From Rhizobium bangladeshense (GTDB lineage Bacteria > Pseudomonadota > Alphaproteobacteria > Rhizobiales > Rhizobiaceae): a stretch of 64,000 nt of DNA. The stretch spans positions 1,181,001-1,245,000 of the forward strand of contig NZ_CP071612.1 in the NCBI RefSeq assembly GCF_017357245.1, read 5' to 3'. The notes below the pieces were generated by a model. That model saw nothing but the letters and a program-made list of their open reading frames with translations, ran no database searches and was not told where the DNA came from. The number at the start of each line of letters is the position of its first letter. Position 1 is the first letter of the stretch. The translations under genes were made by a program, and so were the position numbers. Shown here piece by piece: positions 45,255 through 54,437 of this stretch.

Positions 45255-46187
45255 ATGTCAGTTATTTCGCCGAAGGTCGCGAGATTTGAATATGTCTTGA
45301 CCGGGGCGGACGAGTCGTTCCTCTGGCGCCGCGACGACTATCCGTGGGAACGCAACGTCTGGAATTTCCACCCGGAGGTGGAGATCCACTATATTCCCAA
45401 CGCCAGCGGCGTCCTACTTGCGGGCGATCATGTCGGCGCGTTCACGCCGGGCCATATTTCCGTCATCGGCAGCAACCTGCCGCACGACTGGGTGACGCCG
45501 CTCGGACCGAATGAGCGCATTCCAGGACGTGACATCGTCATCCAGTTTCCGCCGGCCAAGCTGGAGCAGGCTTCGGCCTTCCTGCCGGAACTGGCGGGGC
45601 TGCGTGACTTTTTGGCCCGCGCACAGCGGGGGCTCTCCTTCAAGGGCCGGGCGCGGGAACAGGCGGAGGCGCTGATACTCGACATGGAGTTCCAGACCGG
45701 CTCGGTGCGGCTTGCGACCTTCCTGTCATTGCTCTCACTGCTGCGGGACACTGACGAGTTCGATACGCTGTCTTCAGAGGCTTATGTGCCGGACCTGAGC
45801 TATGGTTCGCTGGAAGCCCTACAACAGGTCTTCGCGTATCTTTTTGCTAATCTGTCGGAGGACATCCGGTTGCCTGATATGGCTCGCATGGTCGGCATGA
45901 GTGACAGCGCCTTCTCGCGATTCTTCAAGAAAAACAGCGGCCACACCTTCACCGACCACATCAACAAGCTTCGTATCTGGAAGGCGGGTCAGCTATTGAC
46001 CGATACCTCTCTGCCAATAACGGACATCTGCTTCGAGGTGGGCTATCGCAATCTGTCGAATTTCAACCGAGTGTTTCTCCGCCACCACAACTTAACACCG
46101 ACAAAATACCGGAAACTGTCCACCAACCGCAGAACCGTTCCGTTACCTCAGACCGCGACAGATCATGTGCCTGTGCAGCCAGTCTAG
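45255..46187 (+). CDS. AraC-family transcriptional regulator
   Basis: A 310-residue regulator. An N-terminal cupin-like sensor (VEIHYIPNASGVLLAGDHVGAF) covers about 1-140, and the C-terminal double HTH is at about 205-300: DMARMVGMSDSAFSRFFKKNSG and ITDICFEVGYRNLSNFNRVF. GGAGG lies 9 bases before ATG at 45255. It is divergent from the polyol operon and probably activates it. Confidence 0.92.
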   Translation: MSVISPKVARFEYVLTGADESFLWRRDDYPWERNVWNFHPEVEIHYIPNASGVLLAGDHVGAFTPGHISVIGSNLPHDWVTPLGPNERIPGRDIVIQFPPAKLEQASAFLPELAGLRDFLARAQRGLSFKGRAREQAEALILDMEFQTGSVRLATFLSLLSLLRDTDEFDTLSSEAYVPDLSYGSLEALQQVFAYLFANLSEDIRLPDMARMVGMSDSAFSRFFKKNSGHTFTDHINKLRIWKAGQLLTDTSLPITDICFEVGYRNLSNFNRVFLRHHNLTPTKYRKLSTNRRTVPLPQTATDHVPVQPV

Positions 46188-46220
46188 CGATCAATCGATG
46201 CTACTCAGAGAGGAGGGAAG

Positions 46221-46352
46221 ATGTATTATTCTTGCGACTTCATATGCCCTGACTCATACCTACTCCTTTCCGACCTGACGGAGGAAGTTATTGCTTCCTC
46301 GCGTGTTCGTCCCGGCAGGGAGGGGAAAACGCTCCCTATGAAAACCGCGTAA
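46221..46352 (+). CDS. possible 43-residue protein downstream of the AraC gene
   Basis: A short [13 protein letters not shown]... to PMKTA, behind a very strong ribosome site GAGAGGAGGGAAG with ATG directly after. It contains two cysteines near the start and no membrane helix. It begins 34 bp after the AraC stop and overlaps the 3' end of the convergent alcohol dehydrogenase by 17 bases. A hairpin GAGGAAG-ttattg-CTTCCTC lies inside it. It may be a genuine small protein or only a chance ORF; I do not recognise it. Confidence 0.35.
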   Translation: MYYSCDFICPDSYLLLSDLTEEVIASSRVRPGREGKTLPMKTA

Positions 46353-47379
46353 TTACGCTGATCCCTGTCGCCTCCGCCTTGTCGAGCGCCATCAGCGCCG
46401 GCACGGCTTCCTCGAGGCTGACGCGCCGTCCGATCAGTTTCTGCGGGGCGATCTTGCCGGCCGCCAGCATGGACAACATCGCGTCGTAGCGCCAGGCCTG
46501 CATGCCGTGGCTGCCGTAGATTTCGAGCTCGTGGCCGATCACCTGAGCCATCGGGATCTGAGGGGTGGCGTATTCCCCGAGCATCAGCCCCACCTGCACA
46601 TGCCGGCCGCGCCGGCGAAGATTGTTGATCGAGTTGAAGCAGGTGGCGGGATGGCCGAGCGCGTCGATCGAGACATGCGCGCCGCCCTTGGTGATCTCGC
46701 GCACCGCCTCGGCCACGTCGGCGACATCAGATGCATTGACCGTCGCCACCGCGCCGCATTCGCGCGCGAAGGCGAGCTTTTCCTCGGATATGTCGACGCC
46801 GATTGCATTGGCGCCGAGCGCGGTGGCGATCATGATCGCAGAGAGGCCGACGCCGCCGCAGCCATGCACGGCAATCCATTCGCCGGGGCCGGTGCGGGCC
46901 TGGTCGGCAACGGCGCGGAACGAGGTGGCAAAGCGGCAGCCGAGGCTTGCCGCCGTCGCATCGTCGATCGTATCGGGCAGGTGCACCAGATTGGTGTCGG
47001 CATAGTCGATCGCCACATATTCGGCGAAGGAGCCCCAATGGGTGAAGCCCGGCTGAAACTGGTTCGGGCAGACCTGCTGGTTGCCGGAATGGCATTCCGA
47101 GCAGTGGCCGCAGCCGGAAACGAAGGGCACGGTCACCCGGTCGCCCACCTTGAAGCGCATCACGCCGCGGCCGGTGGCGACGACCCGCCCGGCAAGCTCG
47201 TGCCCCGGCACATGCGGCAGGCGGATATCGGGGTCGTGGCCCCTCCAGCCGTGCCAGTCGCTGCGGCAGAGCCCGCTTGCGCCGACCGCGATGACGACGC
47301 CGTCCTCCGAAGGCGTCGGATCGGGCAGGGTGCGGATCTCCGGCGCCTGCTCGAAGGCTTCGTAAAACATGGCTTTCAT
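46336..47379 (-). CDS. zinc-dependent alcohol dehydrogenase
   Basis: A 347-residue MDR alcohol dehydrogenase. Catalytic ligands: Cys in [12 protein letters not shown] in PGHELAG; the structural zinc cluster [15 protein letters not shown] is complete. [11 protein letters not shown] is the NAD-binding turn. The start MKAMFYEAF was chosen at 47379 where similarity to the family begins. It is divergent from the aminotransferase gene. Substrate class: primary or secondary alcohol, not resolvable here. Confidence 0.92.
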   Translation of the reverse strand: MKAMFYEAFEQAPEIRTLPDPTPSEDGVVIAVGASGLCRSDWHGWRGHDPDIRLPHVPGHELAGRVVATGRGVMRFKVGDRVTVPFVSGCGHCSECHSGNQQVCPNQFQPGFTHWGSFAEYVAIDYADTNLVHLPDTIDDATAASLGCRFATSFRAVADQARTGPGEWIAVHGCGGVGLSAIMIATALGANAIGVDISEEKLAFARECGAVATVNASDVADVAEAVREITKGGAHVSIDALGHPATCFNSINNLRRRGRHVQVGLMLGEYATPQIPMAQVIGHELEIYGSHGMQAWRYDAMLSMLAAGKIAPQKLIGRRVSLEEAVPALMALDKAEATGISVITRFS

Positions 47380-47622
47380 CGGCGTCTTCCTTGCTGTCTC
47401 TCCGCGGTTGCCATCATCGCATGCGGGAGCTGGCCGATCCAACATTCATTCCATCATTTTTGCTGATGCACCCATCGCCGAAGCTCCCGTCGCCGCGCAC
47501 GAATATTGCGACCCGGCGGCGTCCTCCGGCATTTTCTTGCTTCCGCATTTCCCGCCCGGATTTGCCCTTGACCGGGCTTGCCGCTGCGGCTTTTGCTTTC
47601 GCGACCTGATAGGGAGGGTAGC

Positions 47623-48510
47623 ATGGCCGTCGATACATCACCGCGTTCAACCACCTGGACTCACGTCGACGGGGAATGGCTCCCCGGCAATCCGCCGCTG
47701 ATCGGGCCGACCTCGCATGCCATGTGGCTCGGCTCCACCGTCTTCGACGGCGCCCGCTGGTTCGACGGCATCGCCCCGGATCTCGACCTGCACTGCCAGC
47801 GCGTCAACCGCTCAGCGCTCGCCATGGGCCTGAAGCCGGTGAAGTCGGCCGAGGAGATCGCCGCACTCGCCTGGGAAGGCGTTGCCAAATTCGATGGCGC
47901 GACGGCGATCTACATCAAGCCGATGTACTGGGGCGAACATGGTGCACCCGGCAGCGTCGTCTCCGTCGACGCCGAATCGACCCGCTTCGCGCTCTGCCTG
48001 TTCGAGGCGCCGATGGGCGGCCATGGCGGCACCAGCCTCACCATTTCCCCCTACCGGCGCCCTTCTCCGGAAACCGCGATGACCGAGGCCAAGACCGGTT
48101 CGCTCTACCCGAACAGCGGCCGCATGATCACCGAGGCGCGCAGCCGCGGCTTCGACAACGCCCTGGCGCGCGATCTGAACGGCAATGTCGTCGAGACTGC
48201 CTCGTCGAACGTCTTCCTGGTGCGCGACGGCATCGTGATGACGCCGGCCGCTAACCGAACTTTCCTCGCCGGCATCACCCGAGCCCGGGTCATCGGCTTG
48301 TTGCGCAAGGCCGGCTTCGACGTCGTGGAAGCAACGCTCTCCGTCGAGGATTTCCTTCAAGCCGACGAGATCTTCACAACAGGCAACTATTCCAAGGTCG
48401 TCGGCGTCACCCGCCTCGACGACCGCGTTTTCCAGGAAGGCCCCGTCACCCGCAAAGCGCTGGAGCTCTACATGGACTGGGCCCACGGCAGAAGCGAGAG
48501 CGAGGAGTGA
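47623..48510 (+). CDS. class IV aminotransferase (branched-chain aminotransferase type)
   Basis: A 295-residue PLP enzyme of fold type IV. The PLP lysine is Lys157 in EAKTGSLYPN, and ETASSNVFLV near 191-200 is the conserved glutamate loop. LGSTVFDGARWFDG is the N-terminal signature. Branched-chain aminotransferases interconvert Leu/Ile/Val and 2-oxo acids; D-amino acid transaminase or related activity is possible because this is a short and divergent copy. GGGAGGGTAGC precedes the ATG. Confidence 0.88.
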   Translation: MAVDTSPRSTTWTHVDGEWLPGNPPLIGPTSHAMWLGSTVFDGARWFDGIAPDLDLHCQRVNRSALAMGLKPVKSAEEIAALAWEGVAKFDGATAIYIKPMYWGEHGAPGSVVSVDAESTRFALCLFEAPMGGHGGTSLTISPYRRPSPETAMTEAKTGSLYPNSGRMITEARSRGFDNALARDLNGNVVETASSNVFLVRDGIVMTPAANRTFLAGITRARVIGLLRKAGFDVVEATLSVEDFLQADEIFTTGNYSKVVGVTRLDDRVFQEGPVTRKALELYMDWAHGRSESEE

Positions 48511-48972
48511 GCAGTGGTTCGGCGCAGCCGAAGCAATCGATCCGGTGAATCGATTGCAACTGCGAACGCCCGGAGCGCAAGCGCAGGGCTGGAGAGGTCC
48601 TGCGCAGCGGGAGCAATCGACCCAATAAGCGATTACAAACTGCGAACCTCGGGGACTGGAAGGCGGTCTGGCATGCGCGGCAAAATGGAGATCCGCGTCG
48701 GCCCCACCAAGCGCAACAGTCCCACGCCGGCAATTGCTCATCAATCGTTCAGCGACGACAACGCAACGAGCGATTGAGATGCCCGTTGCATCTTGGCCTC
48801 ACGCAGGTTCCAGTTGGTCGGGAACAATCTCGTCACGCAATCATTTCGGCTTCGCCGATCGATCATAAATGTCAAACGCTCACTCGACGACGTAGGGCGG
48901 GCGTGCCCGAAACCGCTTCCCTTCCCTGCCGCCATAGTGCCCGCGAATTCCACAACACCGAGGAAACGACCC
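48511..48972. repeat. 462-bp intergenic region with repeated CAATCG/CGATTG hairpin units
   Basis: Two imperfect direct copies (about 48523-48573 and 48603-48653) share AGCAATCGA...CGATT...AACTGCGAAC. In the first, GCAATCGAT (48533-48541) pairs perfectly with ATCGATTGC (48549-48557); in the second the pairing AATCG/CGATT is shorter. A third inverted pair, TCAATCG at 48741-48747 with CGATTGA at 48771-48777, lies further on. The region should also hold the nadE promoter. I do not recognise the repeat family. Confidence 0.6.
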
Positions 48973-49806
48973 ATGACCGTGCTCTCCGATGAACAAGGCG
49001 AGATCATCCGGGAACTCGGCGTTGCCGCCGAGATCGACCCGGAGCATGAGATCGAGCGGCGAACCGCCTTTCTCAAGGATTATCTTGTGGCGTCCGGCAT
49101 GCGCGGCTACGTGCTGGGCATCAGCGGCGGCGTCGATTCACTGACGGCGGCGCTGATTGCCCAGAGGGCGGTGCGCGAGCTGCGTGACAGCGGCCACTCG
49201 GCGGAATTCATAGCCGTGCGCCTTCCCTACGGGATCCAGGCGGATGAGGCCGATGCAGCGAAGGCGCTCGCAACGATCGGCGCCGACCGCTCGATGGTGG
49301 TCAACATCAAGGAACCGGCGGATGCGATGTTGGCCGCCGCGCAGAACGGCGGTCTCGCCTTCGCCGATGCCGGTCGGCAGGATTTCATCCTCGGCAATAT
49401 CAAGGCCCGCCAGCGGATGATCGCCCAGTTCGCTCTGGCCGGCGCGCTCGGCGGGCTCGTCATCGGTACGGATCACGCGGCCGAGGCAGTCATGGGCTTC
49501 TTCACCAAGTTCGGCGACGGCGCCGCCGATATCCTGCCGCTTGCCGGCCTCAATAAGCGCCGCGTCCGGCTGCTGGCAAAGCGGCTCGGCGCTCCGGACG
49601 AACTGGTGTTCAAGGTGCCCACGGCCGATCTCGAGGATCAGCGGCCGCTGCGTCCCGACGAGGAGGCCTATGGCGTCACCTATGACGAGATCGACGATTT
49701 CCTTGAAGGCAAGCCGGTTGGCGAGATCGCCCGCCGCCGCATCCTCGCCGCCTATCGGGCCACCGCGCATAAGCGCGCGCTGCCGGTCGCCGTCAACACA
49801 CTCTGA
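48973..49806 (+). CDS. nadE: NAD+ synthase, ammonia-dependent type
   Basis: A 277-residue N-type ATP pyrophosphatase that amidates deamido-NAD+ to NAD+. The PP-loop SGGVDS is at 51-56, and [20 protein letters not shown] and [22 protein letters not shown] are diagnostic of NadE. It lacks the glutaminase domain of the larger forms, so it would use ammonia. GAGGAAACG before ATG at 48973 fixes the start. Confidence 0.94.
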   Translation: MTVLSDEQGEIIRELGVAAEIDPEHEIERRTAFLKDYLVASGMRGYVLGISGGVDSLTAALIAQRAVRELRDSGHSAEFIAVRLPYGIQADEADAAKALATIGADRSMVVNIKEPADAMLAAAQNGGLAFADAGRQDFILGNIKARQRMIAQFALAGALGGLVIGTDHAAEAVMGFFTKFGDGAADILPLAGLNKRRVRLLAKRLGAPDELVFKVPTADLEDQRPLRPDEEAYGVTYDEIDDFLEGKPVGEIARRRILAAYRATAHKRALPVAVNTL

Positions 49807-49827
49807 GAGCTGGAGGCGATTGCCCGC

Positions 49828-51084
49828 TCAGGCGCGATCTGCCGAAGCACGCATGTTTGATGTCTGCGCATTCTTGGGCCGCACCGCCCAGGCATAGGCG
49901 GCACCCGCCACAAGCAGCAGCGAGGTGCCGAGGAAAACCGCCCGCATGCCGATATGCCCGCCGACGAAGCCGCCGAGGATTGGGCCCGCCACCTGACCGA
50001 CATATTGCGAGGAGACGGAAAGGCCGAGAATGCTGCCGGCCGCGCTGTCCGGCACGCTATGGCGGATGATGGCGGCGATGCAGGGCAGAAGCCCGCCAAG
50101 GGCTGCGCCCATCAGGAAACGCAGGATGATCAGCTGCCAGGAACTGGTGACGAAGGCCTGCGGGATCAATAGCAGGCCGGCGACGGCGAGCGCGCCCGCT
50201 ATAACAGGCCAGTGGCCGATCCTGTCGGCGAGCCTGCCGAGCCACGAGGCCGAGAGAATGCTGCCGAGGGCGGCGGCCGACATGACGAGCCCCGAGAGCA
50301 TGGTGACTTGCGTCTCGACGGGCACGATCTGAGCGACATAGACGGTGATGATCGGCTCGATCGACATATTGGCGAACATCAGAAGCATGCCGGTCGCCAG
50401 CATGGCGATGACGGGCCGCTTGTCGGCAATGGATTTCCAGCCGCCGCTGGCCTTGGCCGCCCGGCTGTAGGCCGGTGACTTCTCCTCCTTGATCAGCAAG
50501 ATAGTGGCGAGAAAGGCGAGGAAGATCATGCCGCCGGCGGTGAGAAACGTGCCGCGGATGCCGATGATCGGCGGCAGCGCCCCGCCGATGAGCGGCCCGA
50601 CGAGATTGCCGGCCATGATGCCGGAGGAGAGCACGCCGAGAGCCCAGGCGGAGCGGTCTTTCGGCGTCTGCGTCGCCACCAGCACCATCGAGCCGGAAGC
50701 ATAACCGCCGGCAAGCCCGACGAACAGGCGCAGCGCCACCAGCTGCCAGACATTGCCGGCCATGCCCATCAGCGAAATCGCCAGCGTCATGCCGAGGCTG
50801 GCGCGCACCAGCATCAGTTTGCGGCCGTAGATGTCGCCGAGCCGCCCCCAGAGCGGCGCGACGAGGGCGGCGGCAAGAAAGGTGGCGCCATAGGCGATGC
50901 CCGACCATTGCACGATCGCCGCATGGCCGGTTACGCCGAGCTCCTCGACATAGAGCGGCAGGAAGGGAAGCAGCAGCGTCATCGCCACGATTGTCGTGAA
51001 GGAGCCGGTCAGCGAGACGGCGAGGTTGCGCTTCCAGTAAATCGAGCCCGGCCTGGCGCTGGCCTCCTGTTGCGTGTCTGTCAT
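49828..51084 (-). CDS. MFS exporter (drug efflux type)
   Basis: A 418-residue major facilitator with 12 predicted helices. The motif GxLaDrxGrk appears as LWGRLGDIYGRKLM near 75-88 and as a degenerate copy LGRLADRIGHW in the second half. The N-terminus SLTGSFTTIVAMTLLLPFLPLYVEELG fits the DHA1-type drug exporters. The substrate is unknown. It converges with nadE and is divergent from the SnoaL-like gene. Confidence 0.9.
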   Translation of the reverse strand: MTDTQQEASARPGSIYWKRNLAVSLTGSFTTIVAMTLLLPFLPLYVEELGVTGHAAIVQWSGIAYGATFLAAALVAPLWGRLGDIYGRKLMLVRASLGMTLAISLMGMAGNVWQLVALRLFVGLAGGYASGSMVLVATQTPKDRSAWALGVLSSGIMAGNLVGPLIGGALPPIIGIRGTFLTAGGMIFLAFLATILLIKEEKSPAYSRAAKASGGWKSIADKRPVIAMLATGMLLMFANMSIEPIITVYVAQIVPVETQVTMLSGLVMSAAALGSILSASWLGRLADRIGHWPVIAGALAVAGLLLIPQAFVTSSWQLIILRFLMGAALGGLLPCIAAIIRHSVPDSAAGSILGLSVSSQYVGQVAGPILGGFVGGHIGMRAVFLGTSLLLVAGAAYAWAVRPKNAQTSNMRASADRA

Positions 51085-51199
51085 TCTTGCCCCGGCATCG
51101 ATCCTGCAGCGCAGTTGCGCCGCAATCTGGATCATCTCAGCTAAAAGTGCTAGAGCCAAACGGATTGCGTGACGCAACCGGTTAATTGGAGGATTTGCC

Positions 51200-51544
51200 A
51201 TGAACGCAATGTCCCCATCTCGCGAGAAGACCGTCCGCGACCTCTATGCCGCCTATCTCGCCGACCGCAAGGATATTGTCGGCGCCATGCTGACGGAGGA
51301 TTTCACCTTCTCCAGCCCGCGCGACGACCGTATCGACAGGGCCGCCTATTTCGAGCGTTGCTGGCCGAAGGAGCCGCTCTTCCGCGGGATCCACATCGAA
51401 TTCCTGGCGATCAAGGGCGACGAGGCTGTTGTGCGTTACCGCGCCGAAAAACTGGACGGCACGAGCTTCGCCAACATGGAAAGCCTTCGTTTTCGCGGCG
51501 ACAGGATCGCCGCCGTGGATGTCTATTTCGGCCGGAATCTGTAG
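51200..51544 (+). CDS. SnoaL-like/NTF2-fold protein
   Basis: A 114-residue NTF2-fold protein: a helical opening REKTVRDLYAAYLADRKDI, then strand pattern TEDFTFSSPRDDRIDRAAYFERCWP, ending IAAVDVYFGRN. Such proteins can be isomerases, hydrolases or ligand-binding partners. The pocket residues do not allow a specific assignment. GGAGGA stands 8 bases before ATG. Confidence 0.8.
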   Translation: MNAMSPSREKTVRDLYAAYLADRKDIVGAMLTEDFTFSSPRDDRIDRAAYFERCWPKEPLFRGIHIEFLAIKGDEAVVRYRAEKLDGTSFANMESLRFRGDRIAAVDVYFGRNL

Positions 51545-51556
51545 CTCCGGCGCGGG

Positions 51557-52288
51557 CTAGAAGAGCCGCATCGCTGACGTTGTGATGATGACCATCGAGA
51601 CCGCCACCATCAGCGCCCGCACCGGCAGCCGCTTGACGAGGATGGCGCCGAAAGGCGCGGCGATGACGCCGCCGATGATGAGGCCGATCGCTGAGTTGAG
51701 CTCAGACCAGCCGAGCGTCACGACGAAGGTGATCGAAATCGTCAGCGTCACCGCGAATTCGGTGAAATTCGTCGAGCCGATCACCCGTTTCAGATCATGG
51801 CCGCGCCCGACCAGTGTGCTGGTCACGATAGGGCCCCACCCGCCGCCGCCGATCGCATCGAGCAGGCCACCGAAAAGGCCAACGGGCGGCACGGCCCAGT
51901 CGCGCACCTCGCGCCTGATCTGCGGTCGGAAGGCCTTGTAGAGGATCAGGAGGCCGATTGCGATCAGATAGGCCGATACGAAGGGCTCGATCACCTTGCC
52001 GTCGATATTGGCAAGCAGATAGGCGCCGATCGCGCCGCCGATCATGCCGGCCGGAGCGAGACGCGCCACCAGCCGCCAGTCGACATTGCGATGATAGGCA
52101 TGCGACAGGCCTGACGCCGCCGTCGTGAACATTTCCGTCACATGCGTCATGGCGCTGGCATTGGCCACCGGCACCCCGAAAGCCAGCAGGCTCGTCGTCG
52201 ACAGCACGCCGAAGGCCATGCCGAGCGCGCCGTCGACGATCTGCGCGCAGAAGCCAACGGCGATGAAAAAGAAGATATCCGATGTCAT
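51557..52288 (-). CDS. TauE/SafE family sulfite exporter-like permease
   Basis: A 243-residue membrane protein with about seven to eight helices. FCAQIVDGALGMAFGVLSTT at the start and GLFGGLLDAIGGGGWGPIVTSTLV in the middle are the two conserved halves. Family members export sulfite, sulfoacetate or related organic anions. It converges with the NTF2-fold gene and has no sulfur genes nearby. Confidence 0.9.
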   Translation of the reverse strand: MTSDIFFFIAVGFCAQIVDGALGMAFGVLSTTSLLAFGVPVANASAMTHVTEMFTTAASGLSHAYHRNVDWRLVARLAPAGMIGGAIGAYLLANIDGKVIEPFVSAYLIAIGLLILYKAFRPQIRREVRDWAVPPVGLFGGLLDAIGGGGWGPIVTSTLVGRGHDLKRVIGSTNFTEFAVTLTISITFVVTLGWSELNSAIGLIIGGVIAAPFGAILVKRLPVRALMVAVSMVIITTSAMRLF

Positions 52289-52347
52289 GCAGTCCCCTCA
52301 GGCGAACGGTAGCATCAGAATCGGCGATGCGGGAAAAAATTTTGGTC

Positions 52348-53001
52348 TCAGGAGGAAAAGCCGCGCTGCTTCAGCCGGACGATCTTGAAAAAGCCGTTCG
52401 GAAAGACCGGCAGAATATCGGTCGTTGAAAAATCGCCGCGGCGCTCGGCCCAGGCAACGATCCGGTGGATGCGGAAGGCGGAAGACCAGCCGATGTGACG
52501 CACCAGCGGCGCCACCGCCGCCTCGATCGCGCCCTGCAGACCGGCGCCGTCGCTGAGCTTGCTTGCGAGGATGATCTCACCGCCCGGCCGCAGCACCCGG
52601 GCACATTCGTCCAGCGCCCGCTCGGGCTCGGGAATCAGCGTGATGACGAAGGGTAGGCAGACCACGTCGAAAGACTTGTCGGCAAAACGCAGCGCATGCG
52701 CATCCATCACCTCGAGCGCCTGCACATGCTGCAGGTTTTCGCGACGCACCTTTTCGCGCGCCCGTGCGATCATATGTTCGGAAATGTCGACGCCGGTCAC
52801 CCGGCAGCGGCTGGGATAGTGGGCGAGCGTCAGGCCGGTGCCGACCCCGATTTCGAGAATATCGGTGCCGGCCGCAGCGGCAAGCGCGGCAAGCTTGCGG
52901 TGGCCGTCGCGCAAGATGCCGCGATAGACACGATCATAAACAGGTGCCCAGCGCTGATAGATTTTCTGCTGATCTTCCGCCCGGTTGCGAAGCTCCGACA
53001 T
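52348..53001 (-). CDS. class I SAM-dependent methyltransferase
   Basis: A 217-residue Rossmann-fold methyltransferase. The SAM motif ILEIGVGTGLTLAHY is at about 48-62, VTGVDISEHMI follows, and FDVVCLPFVITLIPEPERAL is the post-motif strand. The N-terminus AEDQQKIYQRWAPVYDRVY is reminiscent of phospholipid or quinone methyltransferases, and rhizobia use such enzymes (PmtA group) to make phosphatidylcholine. I cannot fix the substrate. Confidence 0.85.
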   Translation of the reverse strand: MSELRNRAEDQQKIYQRWAPVYDRVYRGILRDGHRKLAALAAAAGTDILEIGVGTGLTLAHYPSRCRVTGVDISEHMIARAREKVRRENLQHVQALEVMDAHALRFADKSFDVVCLPFVITLIPEPERALDECARVLRPGGEIILASKLSDGAGLQGAIEAAVAPLVRHIGWSSAFRIHRIVAWAERRGDFSTTDILPVFPNGFFKIVRLKQRGFSS

Positions 53002-53195
53002 GCTTAAACCTCCCTGCGCACAACCTCGAGAATCGGTATCGGTCCTCGAAAAGGTCATGCTTATCGCAAACATAGTGCGCCTTGGCGCCTGTCCTAGACG
53101 CGCCGTGCTCTAAAAAGCCAGGACTTCAACTCGCGGGGGCGAGCCTGGGTTCCGCTCGGAATGTGACCGCAGTCACAAACAATTACCGCGGCCGG

Positions 53196-53522
53196 CTATT
53201 TCGCTGGCGTGAGCCCGAACTCTTTAGCATCCATCGCGCTGCCGATCTCGACCGACTTCTCCTGTTTGTCATAGACGCAGATCTGGACGACGAGCCCCTT
53301 GGCCCCCTTCGGCTTTCCCGTCACCAGGGCCAGCCCGTAATGCGAGGTGCCGAAGGGATCGACGACGGCATTCGGCTTCTCGATCGCGACCGCGGCCTTC
53401 CTGCACTTGGCTTCCACGTCGGCGGCCAGTTGTTTCCAGGCCTCGTCCGAGGAGGCATGCGCCGCAGTGACAAGAAACGGAAGCGCGGAAATGGCGAGAT
53501 GCGGGATTATATTCCTTTTCAT
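53196..53522 (-). CDS. small exported protein of unknown function
   Basis: A 108-residue protein with a Sec signal peptide (MKRNIIPHLAISALPFLVTAAHA). The mature domain has two cysteines (EAKCRK and QICVYD) and a conserved-looking WKQLAADVEAKCRKAA helix followed by beta strands. It is probably periplasmic. Unrecognised family. It is divergent from the sodB gene. Confidence 0.7.
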   Translation of the reverse strand: MKRNIIPHLAISALPFLVTAAHASSDEAWKQLAADVEAKCRKAAVAIEKPNAVVDPFGTSHYGLALVTGKPKGAKGLVVQICVYDKQEKSVEIGSAMDAKEFGLTPAK

Positions 53523-53734
53523 ATCTGATCTCCGTTGTGTCTGTTGCCGGTGTAAGCTGTTTTGGCGGCGGCATGGCGGGCGATTTGCGCGCTTGAATCT
53601 CGCCCTGAAACTGAGGCAAATTTTCCTCCGTGCGGTCGTTTTTTGATATTTCGCCGGTTGCCTCTCCTCCTTTCCCCTCCTATGTTCCGCCTCACCTGCC
53701 GATGACGCAATCTATTGCCAAGAGGAGATCTGAC

Positions 53735-54337
53735 ATGGCTTTCGAATTGCCTGAACTTCCCTATGATTACGAAGCGCTTGCACCGTTCATGTCGAAGGAA
53801 ACGCTGGAGTTTCACCACGACAAGCATCACAAGGCCTATGTCGACAACGGCAACAAGCTCGCCGCCGAAGCCGGCCTGTCGGATCTCTCGCTCGAAGAGG
53901 TCGTGAAGAAGTCCTTCGGCACCAATGCCGGGCTCTTCAACAACGCCGCCCAGCACTACAACCACATCCACTTCTGGAAGTGGATGAAGAAGGGCGGCGG
54001 CGGCAACAAGCTGCCGGGCAAGCTCGAAGCGGCCTTCGCCTCCGATCTCGGCGGCTATGACAAGTTCAAGGCCGATTTCGCCAATGCCGGCGCCACCCAG
54101 TTCGGCTCGGGCTGGGCCTGGGTTTCCGTCAAGAACGGCAAGCTCGAAATCTCCAAGACCCCGAACGGCGAAAATCCGCTGGTTCACGGCGCCACCCCGA
54201 TCCTCGGCGTCGACGTCTGGGAACACTCCTATTACATCGACTATCGCAATGCGCGCCCGAAATATCTCGAGGCCTTCATCGACAGCCTGATCAACTGGGA
54301 TTACGTCCTGGAACGCTACGAAGAAGCAACGAAGTAA
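53735..54337 (+). CDS. sodB: superoxide dismutase, Fe/Mn type
   Basis: A 200-residue Fe/Mn SOD. Metal ligands are His27 (FHHDKHHKAY), His77 (NAAQHYNHIHFW), Asp160 and His164 (DVWEHSYYIDY). Gln73 in NNAAQ is at the position typical of the iron type, but rhizobial enzymes can be cambialistic. AAGAGGAG stands before ATG. A strong terminator follows, so it is a single-gene unit. Confidence 0.95.
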   Translation: MAFELPELPYDYEALAPFMSKETLEFHHDKHHKAYVDNGNKLAAEAGLSDLSLEEVVKKSFGTNAGLFNNAAQHYNHIHFWKWMKKGGGGNKLPGKLEAAFASDLGGYDKFKADFANAGATQFGSGWAWVSVKNGKLEISKTPNGENPLVHGATPILGVDVWEHSYYIDYRNARPKYLEAFIDSLINWDYVLERYEEATK

Positions 54338-54356
54338 GCGGCTTTCATCCAATTCG

Positions 54357-54390
54357 ACACCCGGCGCCTCAGACGCCGGGTGTTTTCTTT
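54357..54390 (+). terminator. Rho-independent terminator of sodB
   Basis: Perfect 10-bp stem ACACCCGGCG/CGCCGGGTGT with a 7-base loop, followed by TTTTCTTTC. It begins 20 bases after the sodB stop codon. Confidence 0.9.
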
Positions 54391-54437
54391 CTATCGGCCG
54401 TCATAGCCCTGTCATCCGCCGCTCCTAATCACGCCCG

